Notes: a model not told the origin generated them from the sequence alone. A DNA stretch of 64,000 bases from Actinophytocola sp035995025 (GCA_035995025.1 DASYKY010000135.1:1-64000), one strand, 5' to 3'; numbered from the stretch's first letter, positions 54,128 to 62,821 are shown. Numbers and translations: made by a program.

Positions 54128-54823
54128 ATGGACATCCACGGGTCGGCAGCGGTCGTCACCGGCGCCGGGGTCGGCAGCGGGCTGGCGATCGCGGAACGCC
54201 TGCTCGACGACGGCGCGCGGGTCGCGCTGACCGACCTCGCGCAGACCGACGGCCTCGCCGCGCTGCTCGACCGGGCCGGTGACCGCGCGGCGTTCGTCCC
54301 GGCCGACCTGACGGTAGACGCGGACGTCGAGCGCGTGGTCGACGTGGCGGCCGGCACCTTCGGCGGTCTGTCGGTGCTGGTCAACAACGCCGGCGGCGGC
54401 GCGGACGTGCCGGCCCGCTTCCCGGACGCGACCCCGGACGAGTGGACCCGCACGCTCTGGCTGAACCTGCGCACGCCGCTGCTGGCCACCCAGCTCGCGC
54501 TGCCCCACCTGCGCGCGGCCGGCGGCGCGGTGGTCAACATCGGCTCCACCGCGGGCGTCGGTGCCGATCCGTACGAGTGGCCGGAGTACGGCGCGGCCAA
54601 GGCGGGCCTGATCCGGGCGAGCGCGTGCCTCGCGCGGGTGGACGGGGTGCGGGTGAACTGCGTGGTGCCGGACTGGCTCGCCACCGACCGCGCGCTGGCC
54701 GAGCTGGCGGAGCTGCCCGAGACGGTGCCACCGCCGATCCCGCTGTCGCGCCTGTGCGACGCGGTCGTCGACCTGGTGCGGGACGAGGATGCGGCCGGCC
54801 GGGTCGTGGTGCTGCGACGATGA
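54128..54823 (+). CDS. short-chain dehydrogenase/reductase
   Basis: 231 residues: VVTGAGVGSGLAIAERLL, NNAGGG, catalytic Ser in IGSTAG, YGAAKAG. Cofactor-binding motif VTGAGxGSG rather than TGxxxGIG. Substrate unknown. ATG 54128 with GGGGG upstream; the ECF sigma gene overlaps its stop (ATGA). Confidence 0.85.
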   Translation: MDIHGSAAVVTGAGVGSGLAIAERLLDDGARVALTDLAQTDGLAALLDRAGDRAAFVPADLTVDADVERVVDVAAGTFGGLSVLVNNAGGGADVPARFPDATPDEWTRTLWLNLRTPLLATQLALPHLRAAGGAVVNIGSTAGVGADPYEWPEYGAAKAGLIRASACLARVDGVRVNCVVPDWLATDRALAELAELPETVPPPIPLSRLCDAVVDLVRDEDAAGRVVVLRR

Positions 54824-55479
54824 GCGGCATGACCGAGCCGGCGGGCCTGCCACCCGACGAGGCGCTCGTCGCCGGCCTGCGGGCCGGGGACGACGCGGTG
54901 TTCGCGCTGCTGCTGGACGCGTGGTCGGCCGGCATGCTGCGGCTCGCCCGCGCGTTCGTCTCCACTCCGGACTCCGCGGCCGAGGTCGTGCAGGACGCGT
55001 GGCTGGGCGTCATCGAGGGCGTCGACCGGTTCGCCGGGCGGTCCTCGTTGAAGACGTGGGTGTACCGGATCCTGGTCAACACGGCCAAACGCCGCCGCGA
55101 CCGAGAGCGCCGGACCGTGCCGTGGAGCAGCCTCGGCCCGGAGGACCGCGGGCCGACCGTCGAACCCGAGCGGTTCCAGGGGCCCGGCGAGCCGTACCCG
55201 GGCCACTGGCGCGAGTTCCCCGAGCCGTGGCCCTCTCCCGAGCAGCACGCGCTGGCCGCGGAGACCCGGGCCCGGGTGGCCGCCGCCGTCGAGCGGTTAC
55301 CCGAGCGGCAACGAGTGGTGATCGTGCTGCGCGACGTCGAGGGATACGACGCGGTGGAGGTGTGCTCGATACTGGAGATCAGCGCGGCCAACCAGCGGGT
55401 ACTCCTGCACCGTGCGCGTGCGTTCGTCCGCGCCGAGCTGGAAACGTACTTCGCGAGTACCAGGGACAGGACGTCATGA
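54820..55479 (+). CDS. ECF RNA polymerase sigma factor
   Basis: 219 residues: sigma-2 (MLRLARAFVSTPDSAAEVVQDAWLGVIEGVDRFAGRSSLKTWVYRI in parts) and sigma-4 (LPERQRVVIVLRDVEGYDAVEVCSIL, LHRARAFVR), with a loop of about 45 residues rich in Pro/Glu between. Its anti-sigma partner (55476) overlaps the stop. Confidence 0.9.
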   Translation: MSGMTEPAGLPPDEALVAGLRAGDDAVFALLLDAWSAGMLRLARAFVSTPDSAAEVVQDAWLGVIEGVDRFAGRSSLKTWVYRILVNTAKRRRDRERRTVPWSSLGPEDRGPTVEPERFQGPGEPYPGHWREFPEPWPSPEQHALAAETRARVAAAVERLPERQRVVIVLRDVEGYDAVEVCSILEISAANQRVLLHRARAFVRAELETYFASTRDRTS

Positions 55480-55730
55480 GTGATCTTGCCTGCGACGAGT
55501 TGGTCGAGCTGGTCACGGAGTTCCTCGACGGCGCCCTGGACCCGGCGACCGAGCGGCGGGTGACCGACCACCTGGCGCTGTGCGACGGCTGCACCACGTA
55601 CGTGGCGCAGTTCCGCGCGACGGTCGACGAGCTGGGCCACCTGCCGGCCGGAGAGGTCACCCAGCTGCCCGCGCCGGCCCGCGACGCGCTGCTCACCGCC
55701 TTCCGCAGGAATCGCGGAAAGTCCGTGTAA
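55476..55730 (+). CDS. zinc-finger anti-sigma factor (ZAS)
   Basis: 84 residues, HxxxCxxC zinc-binding anti-sigma type (DHLALCDGC) with an upstream Cys (LACDELVELV). No membrane segment, so a soluble, redox-sensitive ZAS fits. It should hold the ECF sigma factor 54820. Paralogue: 56995. Confidence 0.88.
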   Translation: MSDLACDELVELVTEFLDGALDPATERRVTDHLALCDGCTTYVAQFRATVDELGHLPAGEVTQLPAPARDALLTAFRRNRGKSV

Positions 55731-55762
55731 CGCCGGGCGGGGGTCGCGTCACTGCACGGTTC

Positions 55763-56998
55763 ATGACCACGAACGGCACGACCACGAACTCGCTGCACCG
55801 CCGCCTGCTGCCCCTCTACGTGGGCGTCGCCCTGCAGGGCTTCCTGCTCTGGCTGCCGGTCGAGAAGCTGTTCATGAACGAGATCGGCTTCGACCCCGCG
55901 TCCGTGGGCCTGATGGCCGCCGCCTACGCCGGGATCGTGCCGTTCATCGAGGTGCCGTCGGGCATCCTCGCCGACCGGTGGAGCAGGCGCGGCGTGCTGG
56001 TCATCTCCAGCGTGGCGCTCGCGGTGAGCACGCTGATCGGCGGGCTGAGCCACAACGTGGCGACCTACATCGTCGGCGCGCTCGTGCTCGGCGTGTACTT
56101 CGCCTTGTACTCGGGCACGGTCGAGTCGATGGTCTACGACACCGTGGTCGAGGAGACCGGCGACGGCGCCGCCTTCGAGCGGCTGATCGGGCGGGCACGG
56201 TTCGTCGAGAGCATGGCGCTCGTGGCCAGCTCGCTGCTCGGCGGCTGGGTCGCGAGCCTGCTGCCGACGCGGGTGACCTACCTCCTGTCCGTCCCGTTCG
56301 TGCTGGCCTCGATCATCGCGTACCTGCGGTTCCGCGAGCCGCGGCTGCACCGGGCGGGCGAGCCCGCGCCGCTGCGCAGGCACATCGCGACGACCGTGCG
56401 GACGCTGACCCACCAGCGGGCGCTGGCGCCGGTGATCCTGCTGTCCGTGCTGGTCGCCGTGCTCATGCAGACCGTGTTCGAGTTCGGTCCCCTGTGGCTG
56501 GTCGCGGTGTCGGCCCCAGCCGTCCTTTTCGGACCGTACTGGGCGGGCCTGACGTCCACGATCGGCATCGGCGGCCTGCTCGCCGGGCGGCTCGACCTCA
56601 CCCGCCCGGCCACCCTGGCCGCGGTGGGCGGGTTGATCGTGGCCTCGGCCGCGGCGCTGACCGTGACCACGAGCCTCGTGGCGATCACCGCCGCGCAGAT
56701 CGTGCTGGCGCTGCTGCTGATGGTGATCTCCGTGCACGTGAGCCAGCTGCTGCACGACGCGGTCCCGGCCGAGGTGCGCACCGGTGTCGCATCCGGCGTC
56801 AGTACGTTCACCTGGCTGGTGTTCCTGCCGTTCTCGCTGGTGTTCGGCGCCGTGAGCGACGCGGTCGGCGTGCACGCGGCGGCCGCGCTGATCGTCGGCT
56901 TCGCGGTGCTGGTGGTGGCCCTGATGGTGGTCGCCGCCCGCCGCAAGGCCCCGGTCGCCGAGCCGGAGATGCCGGCGCCGGCGTTGGTCGCGGCATGA
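55763..56998 (+). CDS. MFS transporter
   Basis: 411 residues with about twelve hydrophobic helices; motif A-like region is LADRWSRRGVLV after helix 2. Resembles drug or small-molecule exporters; substrate unknown. It lies between the ECF/ZAS pair and a second ZAS, suggesting it is a target of the sigma factor. Confidence 0.85.
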   Translation: MTTNGTTTNSLHRRLLPLYVGVALQGFLLWLPVEKLFMNEIGFDPASVGLMAAAYAGIVPFIEVPSGILADRWSRRGVLVISSVALAVSTLIGGLSHNVATYIVGALVLGVYFALYSGTVESMVYDTVVEETGDGAAFERLIGRARFVESMALVASSLLGGWVASLLPTRVTYLLSVPFVLASIIAYLRFREPRLHRAGEPAPLRRHIATTVRTLTHQRALAPVILLSVLVAVLMQTVFEFGPLWLVAVSAPAVLFGPYWAGLTSTIGIGGLLAGRLDLTRPATLAAVGGLIVASAAALTVTTSLVAITAAQIVLALLLMVISVHVSQLLHDAVPAEVRTGVASGVSTFTWLVFLPFSLVFGAVSDAVGVHAAAALIVGFAVLVVALMVVAARRKAPVAEPEMPAPALVAA

Positions 56999-57258
56999 GG
57001 TGCGCGGAGTTCGTCGAGCTGGCGAGCGACTGTCTCGACGGGGTGCTCGACCCGGACGTGGCGCGGCGTGTCGCCGCCCACCCGGGCGAGTGCCCCGGCT
57101 GCACGGTCTACCTCGATCAGCTGCGGCGCACGGTCGAGCTGCTCGGCGGGCTCAGCGCCAGACCTCCGCGCCCACCTCCCCGCGCTCGGCGAAGTTCCGC
57201 TCGAACTCCTCGCGTAAACGGGCGAACCGCGGATCACAGCTACCGCCGACGGCCGTGA
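56995..57258 (+). CDS. second ZAS-type zinc-finger protein
   Basis: 87 residues, ATG overlaps the MFS stop (ATGA). AHPGECPGC is the zinc motif, and most of the first 50 residues match the 55476 product (EFVELASDCLDGVLDPD vs ELVELVTEFLDGALDPA). The Arg/Pro-rich tail after residue 52 looks unordered and overlaps a pseudogene fragment on the opposite strand. Confidence 0.75.
   Translation: MRCAEFVELASDCLDGVLDPDVARRVAAHPGECPGCTVYLDQLRRTVELLGGLSARPPRPPPRARRSSARTPRVNGRTADHSYRRRP
57152..57245 (-). pseudogene. fragment of a serine hydrolase gene
   Basis: The minus strand reads DPRFARLREEFERNFAERGE followed by VGAEVW and a stop. This is the typical start of actinobacterial class C beta-lactamase-like serine hydrolases (FAxLREEFxxNFAERGEVGAxV...), cut after about 30 residues. 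No further homologous sequence follows to the left. It overlaps the 3' end of the second ZAS gene. Confidence 0.65.
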
Positions 57259-57402
57259 TCGTGGTCGACGTCCCACCGGTTGTCCAGTGTGGACAGTCGC
57301 AGGCGCGTCCCGCGCAACACCACGACGAGCCGTCTACATTGTCGGGATGCTGGTGGTTCCGTTTCGCCCCGAGACGCGGGACCGACAACTCCCGGAGTAG
57401 CC

Positions 57403-57702
57403 ATGGATCCCGCGGTGCAGACGCTGATCGACGCCATCAACGCAGGCGATCGGTCAGCCTTCCTCGCCGGCCTGTCGGCCGGCGCCACGATGACCGACGA
57501 CGGCGCTCCCCGCGACCTGGCGGCGTGGGTGGACAAGGAGATCTTCACGGTCAACGGCCACCTCGAGGTGGAGTCCTCGACCGACGACGGCCGCTCGCTC
57601 GTGGCCCGGTACCGCAACGACACGTGGGGCGAGATGCACACGACGTGGCGGTTCACCGTCGAGAACGGAAAGGTGAGCCGGTTCGACACCGGCCAGGCCT
57701 GA
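57403..57702 (+). CDS. SnoaL/NTF2-like protein
   Basis: 99 residues, cone-shaped NTF2-like fold (LIDAINAGDRSAFLAGLSAGATMTDDG; TTWRFTVENGKVSRFDTGQA). Such domains bind small molecules or act as isomerases/cyclases. Substrate unknown. ATG 57403 with GGAG six bases upstream. Confidence 0.8.
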   Translation: MDPAVQTLIDAINAGDRSAFLAGLSAGATMTDDGAPRDLAAWVDKEIFTVNGHLEVESSTDDGRSLVARYRNDTWGEMHTTWRFTVENGKVSRFDTGQA

Positions 57703-57731
57703 CCGGCCGGCCGGCGCCGGGCTCGGTTCGG

Positions 57732-57803
57732 TCAGTGGCGGCGGCCGACGCGACGTGCGGTGCGCCGCGACGTTCGGCGTGCCATTCGGCGAACTCGGAA
57801 CAT
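57732..57803 (-). CDS. 23-residue Arg-rich peptide
   Basis: ATG 57803 with a strong GAGGAGGTG site six bases upstream. Reads MFRVRRMARRTSRRTARRVG then RRH: 11 of 23 residues are Arg, in a regular RR spacing that can form a basic helix. It lies 28 bp after the stop of the 57832 gene on the same strand, so both are probably on one mRNA. Confidence 0.6.
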   Translation of the reverse strand: MFRVRRMARRTSRRTARRVGRRH

Positions 57804-57831
57804 GCCACACCTCCTCTCGTGCTCGATGGCG

Positions 57832-58377
57832 TCAGGACTGCGGGCTGGCGGCCAGCTCCTGCTCGTGCATGGCCTGCGCCTCGACCGCGGTGACCAGGCC
57901 GAGATCGACCAGGTCCAACGGGCTGACGAACCCGTCGTTGATGCGGTAGCCGCCGGCCGACATGACGGCGTCGCGGAGCGGGATCGCCCACCGGTGCTCC
58001 AGCAGCACGAGCGCCGCCGCGGAGCCGTTGGGGATCTCCTCGAGGACGTCCCACGCGTCCTCGTCGGTGAACGCCCTGGCACCTTCCGCACCGGCCTCGG
58101 CACCCGCGGCCGCCCCGGCCAGCATGCCCTCCTCGCCATCGATGCCCAGCCCGATCAGCGCACCGATCTTGGTGCCGAGCTCGACGGCCTCCTCGTCGGT
58201 GATGTTGGACAGGTGCACCACCTCGATGTCGCCCGTGTCGTCCTTGTGCACCGCGAGTGCGTCGATCACGTACACGACGTCACTCTCGCGCAACCGGTCC
58301 AGCTCCGCGACGATCTGCCCGTGGAAGTTCGGCTCCGGAAAGCCGAGCACCAAGAGCTGTACAGGTCCGATGGTCAT
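57832..58377 (-). CDS. DUF1269/DUF6325-like protein
   Basis: 181 residues starting PVQLLVLGFPEPNFHGQI, VVYVIDALAVHKDDTGDIEVVHL, a Gly/Ala-rich middle (AGAAAGAEAGAEGA) that in relatives is membrane-associated, and a C-terminal helical part. Function unknown; related proteins occur in stress-related clusters of actinobacteria. The tiny Arg-rich peptide follows. Confidence 0.75.
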   Translation of the reverse strand: MTIGPVQLLVLGFPEPNFHGQIVAELDRLRESDVVYVIDALAVHKDDTGDIEVVHLSNITDEEAVELGTKIGALIGLGIDGEEGMLAGAAAGAEAGAEGARAFTDEDAWDVLEEIPNGSAAALVLLEHRWAIPLRDAVMSAGGYRINDGFVSPLDLVDLGLVTAVEAQAMHEQELAASPQS

Positions 58378-58463
58378 TGGCTGACTCCTTCCCTCGGGCC
58401 ACCGTCGCCCGGCCCGCGGCGTGCCGCCTCATCCGCTGCGGGTGACGTCTCTACGGTGCTGGC

Positions 58464-59264
58464 ATGACCTCTGCACGGCCGACCAACTGGGGTGGCGAGC
58501 CCGGCGAGTTCTGGGCCGCCAACGACCTGCGCTACGACGCCATGCTCGCCCCGCTCACCCCGCACCTGCTCGACGCCGCCGCCCTGACCCCGGCCGACCG
58601 GGTGCTCGACGTCGGGTGCGGCTGCGGCAACACCACCCGGCTCGCCGCGCGGCAGGCGGGCGAGGTCGTCGGTGTCGACGTGTCCGAGGCCATGCTCACC
58701 AGGGCCCGGCAGCGCACGGAGGAGGCGGGCCTCGTCAACGCCCGGTTCCTTCGGGGTGACGCGCAGACCACGCCGTTCGAGCCTGCCGACGTGGTGATGA
58801 GCCAGCTCGGGGTGATGTTCTTCGCCGACCCGGCCGCCGCGTTCGCGAACCTGCGCCGCACCGGCGGGCGGCTCGCTTTCCTGTGCTGGCAGCGCCTCGA
58901 GCTGAACGAGAACCGGGTGGTCCTGCGCGAGGCACTGGGCGCGTACCTCGACATGCCCGCCCCGCATACGACGCGCGGCGCGCTGTCGCTGGCCGATCCG
59001 GACACGATCCGGTCGCTGCTGGGTGACGCCGGGTTCACCGACGTGGAGCTGCGCGACGTGCGCGAACCACTGCCGGCCGGCCGCGACGCCGACGACGCCG
59101 CCGCGTTCGCCCTGACCGAACCCTCGACCGCCGAGGGGCTGGCCGCCGCCGGGCCGGCCGCCGCCCGGCAGGCAGCGGACGCGCTGCGTTCGGCCTACGC
59201 TGCCCGGGAGACCCCCAAGGGGGTGCTGCTCGGCTCGGCCGCCTGGCTCGTGACGGCACGCTGA
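58464..59264 (+). CDS. class I SAM-dependent methyltransferase
   Basis: 266 residues: VLDVGCGCGNTTRLAAR (SAM-binding motif I), VVGVDVSEAMLTRARQR, QLGVMFFADPAAAFANLRR. Substrate unknown. ATG 58464. Divergent from the DUF1269-like gene. Confidence 0.88.
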   Translation: MTSARPTNWGGEPGEFWAANDLRYDAMLAPLTPHLLDAAALTPADRVLDVGCGCGNTTRLAARQAGEVVGVDVSEAMLTRARQRTEEAGLVNARFLRGDAQTTPFEPADVVMSQLGVMFFADPAAAFANLRRTGGRLAFLCWQRLELNENRVVLREALGAYLDMPAPHTTRGALSLADPDTIRSLLGDAGFTDVELRDVREPLPAGRDADDAAAFALTEPSTAEGLAAAGPAAARQAADALRSAYAARETPKGVLLGSAAWLVTAR

Positions 59265-59328
59265 GCGGGTAGGAACTTATCGGGGCGGGTACTCCGTTGT
59301 ACGAAATGCGAAGGAAAGGACGGATCCC

Positions 59329-59532
59329 ATGCCTCTGCTGAGGAAGCTGACCGCGCTGGCCGGGACCGCTGCGGCCGCCCGTGCGTACGCGAAGAAGAAC
59401 CCGGAGAAGGTGAACAGGATGGCCAGCAAGGCCGGCGAGTTCATCGACAAACGCACCAAGGGCAAGTACCACGGCCAGATCGACAACGCCGTGCACAAGG
59501 TGCACAACGCCACGGGGCCCAAGCAGCCCTGA
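59329..59532 (+). CDS. MT0933-like orphan antitoxin-family protein
   Basis: 67 residues, basic and helical, with KKNPEKVNRMASKAGEFIDK RTKGKYHGQID (PF14013-type NPxKV...GxFxDKxTxGKY signature). Family members are annotated as antitoxins; no toxin gene is next to it here. ATG 59329, GGAAAGGA region upstream. Confidence 0.75.
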   Translation: MPLLRKLTALAGTAAAARAYAKKNPEKVNRMASKAGEFIDKRTKGKYHGQIDNAVHKVHNATGPKQP

Positions 59533-59544
59533 CGCGAGGCAGGC

Positions 59545-60003
59545 CTACGGGCTGACGGTGACCCGGACGTCGATGGCGGCGTCCGGGTCGAGGATCGAGT
59601 GCTCGTCGACCTCCGCGCGGTAGAGACGTAGCCGCGCGGCGCCGGTGACCCGGTCCGGCCCCCATTCGGTGTCCATCTCACGCACCGACCTCGCCGAGAA
59701 CACCGCTATGCCGCGCTCGATCTCGGCCGGGTCCGTCACCCGCCCGGCGGTGGCCGACATGTACACCGCCTGCCCCGTGTTGGCCGCGACGGTGGAGTCG
59801 AACACGACCGCGGCGATCCGTGGCCGCGCCACGATGTTCCGCGAGTGCCGCGAGTCCGGGGCGGACACCCAGAACAGCTCCCGGTACGCCGCGTGCGCGA
59901 ACCACACCGGCGAGGCCCACGGCGTGCCGTCGGCGGTGGCCGTCGCGAGCACGACGTAGGAGCTGGCGTCGAGAACCGACCGTGCGATGTCGTCATTCGT
60001 CAC
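59545..60003 (-). CDS. pyridoxamine 5'-phosphate oxidase-like FMN protein
   Basis: 152 residues, PNPOx-like split barrel: YVVLATATADGTPWASPVWF and FVWVSAPDSRHSRNI-like segment. It may use FMN or F420. Function not assignable. GTG 60003 near the end of the divergent region with the cyclophilin gene. Confidence 0.82.
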   Translation of the reverse strand: MTNDDIARSVLDASSYVVLATATADGTPWASPVWFAHAAYRELFWVSAPDSRHSRNIVARPRIAAVVFDSTVAANTGQAVYMSATAGRVTDPAEIERGIAVFSARSVREMDTEWGPDRVTGAARLRLYRAEVDEHSILDPDAAIDVRVTVSP

Positions 60004-60088
60004 GGCTCGTGAGCCTATTTCACACCTGGTGCCCCGCGCGGTGCACGTCCTACACTTCCTCGCCCCCACCCGGGAGAGGAGAACCCCT

Positions 60089-60838
60089 GTGATCCGTAAG
60101 GTCACCACCGCCGCGATCGTCGCCGCGCTCGCGTCGGCCCTGCTGACCGCTGGCGCTGCCAGCGCGGGCGCCACGAGCGCCGGCGCGGACCGCCACCACG
60201 GCTCGACCAACGGCCCCTGCCACTACACCACGACCCCCGACGAGCCGGCCGCCCGGCCGGTGCCGCTGCCGCCCGATCCACATCGGACACCCAGCCACGG
60301 CACGGCGAAGGTCGACGTGTGGACGAGCGAGGGTGCGCTGCCCCTGTCCCTCGACCGCGAGATCGCGCCCTGCACCGTGCAGAGCTTCGTGCACCTCGCG
60401 CGGCACAGGTTCTACGACCGCACCAGCTGCCACCGGCTGACCACGTACCCGACGCTGCAGGTGCTGCAGTGCGGCGACCCGACCTTCACCGGCGAGGGCG
60501 GCCCGGGCTACAAGTACAAGGACGAACTGCCGGTCGGCCTCGAGCCGGCGCCGACCGACCCGACCGGTGCGCGCAAGATCTACCCGCGCGGCGCGCTCGC
60601 GATGGCCAACGCCGGCCCGGACACCAACGGCAGCCAGTTCTTCCTCGTGTACGGCGCGGCCTACCTGCGCCCGGACTACACGATCTTCGGCACCATCGGC
60701 GACGCCGGCCTGGCGACCGTCGACCGCATCGCGGCGGGCGGCGTGCAGCCGACGCCGGAGGACCCGGCGCCGCTGGACGGCCCGCCTGTCATCCCGGCCG
60801 ACCTGTTCAAGGTGAAGGTCCGCCACTCACATCACTGA
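60089..60838 (+). CDS. secreted cyclophilin-type peptidyl-prolyl isomerase
   Basis: 249 residues: signal sequence (AAIVAALASALLTAGAASA), a linker of about 60 residues with a Cys (GPCHYTT), then a cyclophilin domain (FVHLARHRFYDRTSCHR; GALAMANAGPDTNGSQFFLVY; YTIFGTIG). Active-site Arg is replaced (FYDRTSCHR holds Arg). It folds exported proteins. GTG 60089 with GGGAGAGGAG upstream. Confidence 0.9.
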   Translation: MIRKVTTAAIVAALASALLTAGAASAGATSAGADRHHGSTNGPCHYTTTPDEPAARPVPLPPDPHRTPSHGTAKVDVWTSEGALPLSLDREIAPCTVQSFVHLARHRFYDRTSCHRLTTYPTLQVLQCGDPTFTGEGGPGYKYKDELPVGLEPAPTDPTGARKIYPRGALAMANAGPDTNGSQFFLVYGAAYLRPDYTIFGTIGDAGLATVDRIAAGGVQPTPEDPAPLDGPPVIPADLFKVKVRHSHH

Positions 60839-60868
60839 CGTCTCCGACGTCTCCGACGTCACTGACTT

Positions 60869-60924
60869 GACGCGCCCGCGCGCTCGCGTGCCCACTAGGC
60901 GAACGAGCGCGCGGGCGTCCTTTT
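60869..60924 (+). terminator. rho-independent terminator
   Basis: Stem of GACGCGCCCGCGCGCTCG with CGAGCGCGCGGGCGTC (2-nt bulge), 17-nt loop and a TTTT run. Short GACGTCTCC repeats precede it (60837-60861). Confidence 0.8.
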
Positions 60925-61095
60925 CGGACAGCCGGACCCGGGACGCGAAACCGCAGGTCGTCAAGGGTCTTTCACATCGTGGGAACTCGACCGGATTCAC
61001 TCGCTCGGCGGAAGATATTCACGGGATCGCGAGTTGGGATGGGAACCGGAGGGCCCGGGCCAGGGCCACCACACCGCTACCGCCGGGAGTTTCCC

Positions 61096-62463
61096 ATGTC
61101 CACAACCGAAACGCGGCGGCCACGATCCCGCCGCAACACCGTTTTCGGCATCGCCGTGCTCGCCGGGCTCGTGCTCGGCGCGCTGCTCGGCTTCATCGCC
61201 AAACAGGCCGACGTGGCCTGGCTCGCTACCACGCTGTCCCGCATCGGCGAGACCTTCGTCAGCCTGGTGCAGTTCACCGTCATCCCGCTGGTGTTCACCG
61301 CGATCGTCGTGGGCATCACGAGCCTGCGCCACCTCGGCGGCCCGCGCACGGCGGCCCGGCTGGGCGGCCGGACGCTGCTGTGGTTCGCGATCACCTCGCT
61401 GATCGCCGTGCTGATCGGCATCGCGGTCGGCACGATCGGCAACCTCGGCGCGGGCGTGTCCGTGCGGCCGTCCGACGACGCGGTCGCCGACATCGCCGCC
61501 CGCGCGCAGGGCGACTGGTGGTCGTTCATCCAGTCGATCGTGCCGACGAACCTGTTCACCTCGTTCGCCGAGGGCCAGGTGCTGCAGGTGGTGTTCATCG
61601 CGCTGCTCGTCGGCGGCGCCGCCTACGCACTTGGCGAGCGGGCCGAGCCGTTCGTGAACTTCAACCGCGCGGCGTTCGACATCATCCAGAAGGTGCTCGG
61701 CTGGATCATCTGGCTCGCCCCGATCGGCGTGCTCGGCCTGCTGGGCAACGCGTTCGCCAGCTACGGCAACGAGTTCTTCGCGCCGCTGGTGTCGCTCGTC
61801 GTCGCGGTGTACCTGGGCTGCGCGATCATGCTGTTCGTGGTCTACCCGGTGCTGCTGCGGTTCGTCGGCCGGGTCAACCCGCTGACGTTCTTCCGCAAGT
61901 CGTGGACCGCGCTGCAGTTCGCGTTCGTGTCGCAGTCCTCGGGCGCCACACTGCCGCTGTCGCGCCAGGCCGCGGTGAACCTCGGGGTGCCGCGCGGCTA
62001 TGCGAGCTTCGCGGTGCCGCTGGGCACGACGACCAAGATGGACGGTTGCGCGGCGGTGTTCCCGGCGATCACGACCATCTTCATCGCCAACATGTTCAAC
62101 CTGTCGCTGGGCTTCGGCGACTACGTGCTGATCGTGCTGGTGGCCGTGTTCGGCTCGCTGGCCACCGCGGGCACGACCGGCTGGTTCACGATGCTGACGC
62201 TGACCCTGGCCGCGGTGAACCTGCCGGCCGAGGTGATCGCCACCGGCGTCGCGATCGTGTTCGCCATCAACCCGATCCTGGACATGATGCGCACGGCGAC
62301 GAACGTGGCCGGGCAGATCACCGTGCCGATCCTGGTCGCCCGCGGCTCGGGCATCCTCGACGACGCCGTGCTGCACGACTCCGCGGACGTCCCGCTGCTC
62401 GACGAGGACCGCGCGGACGACGAGCGGCCCGCCCCGCGCGAGCCGGCCACCGCGAGCGCCTGA
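61096..62463 (+). CDS. dicarboxylate/amino acid:cation symporter (DAACS)
   Basis: 455 residues of GltP/DctA type: about eight helices and re-entrant loops with SQSSGATLPLSRQAAVNLG (HP1), GTTTKMDGCAAVFPAI and FAINPILDMMRTATNVAGQ (NxxxD substrate motif). It imports C4-dicarboxylates or glutamate/aspartate with Na+ or H+. ATG 61096; a strong hairpin follows. Confidence 0.92.
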   Translation: MSTTETRRPRSRRNTVFGIAVLAGLVLGALLGFIAKQADVAWLATTLSRIGETFVSLVQFTVIPLVFTAIVVGITSLRHLGGPRTAARLGGRTLLWFAITSLIAVLIGIAVGTIGNLGAGVSVRPSDDAVADIAARAQGDWWSFIQSIVPTNLFTSFAEGQVLQVVFIALLVGGAAYALGERAEPFVNFNRAAFDIIQKVLGWIIWLAPIGVLGLLGNAFASYGNEFFAPLVSLVVAVYLGCAIMLFVVYPVLLRFVGRVNPLTFFRKSWTALQFAFVSQSSGATLPLSRQAAVNLGVPRGYASFAVPLGTTTKMDGCAAVFPAITTIFIANMFNLSLGFGDYVLIVLVAVFGSLATAGTTGWFTMLTLTLAAVNLPAEVIATGVAIVFAINPILDMMRTATNVAGQITVPILVARGSGILDDAVLHDSADVPLLDEDRADDERPAPREPATASA

Positions 62464-62480
62464 CCGTCCACTTCAGACAC

Positions 62481-62515
62481 ACGAACGCCGGTGCCCGCTG
62501 GGCACCGGCGTTCGT
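62481..62515. terminator. bidirectional terminator hairpin
   Basis: Perfect 16-bp stem (ACGAACGCCGGTGCCC and complement) with a 3-nt loop, between converging genes. Confidence 0.85.
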
Positions 62516-62524
62516 GGCGTTCGG

Positions 62525-62821
62525 TCAGGAGGCTCGTTCGAGCACGGCGAAGTTCAGCTGGCCCTCGCCATCCTGTTGCACGTCAAGCACCTTGTCGGAC
62601 AAGTAGTCCGCGGCCTCCTCCTCGAGGAACACGTGCGCTCCGGTGTCCGCCGTGACGACCTCGTCTCCCTCGACGGGCGCCGACGCCACGGTGAGCGCCA
62701 GCGCAGCCTGCGAGTCCGACTGCGCCCGCATCGAGAACCGCAGTCCGCCCTGGTCCTCGACCCCACCTTGTGCGGTCAGCGCCGTGATCGCCTCGGCTGC
62801 CGCTTCCGTAACCGCCAACAT
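62525..62821 (-). CDS. HesB/IscA-like protein without cysteines
   Basis: 98 residues. The fold signature LAVTEAAAEAITALTA, GLRFSMRA, VFLEEEAADYLSDKVLDVQQ is that of the HesB/IscA (Fe-S carrier) family, but no cysteine is present at all, so it cannot bind a cluster in the normal way. ATG 62821 has AAGGAG upstream. A specific function is unknown. Confidence 0.8.
   Translation of the reverse strand: MLAVTEAAAEAITALTAQGGVEDQGGLRFSMRAQSDSQAALALTVASAPVEGDEVVTADTGAHVFLEEEAADYLSDKVLDVQQDGEGQLNFAVLERAS

Noticed and set aside
59267..59292. GGGT-N16-GGGTAC upstream of the 59329 gene as a SigF promoter
   Set aside because: The -35 box does not match GTTT and the last -10 base differs; too weak to list as a site.
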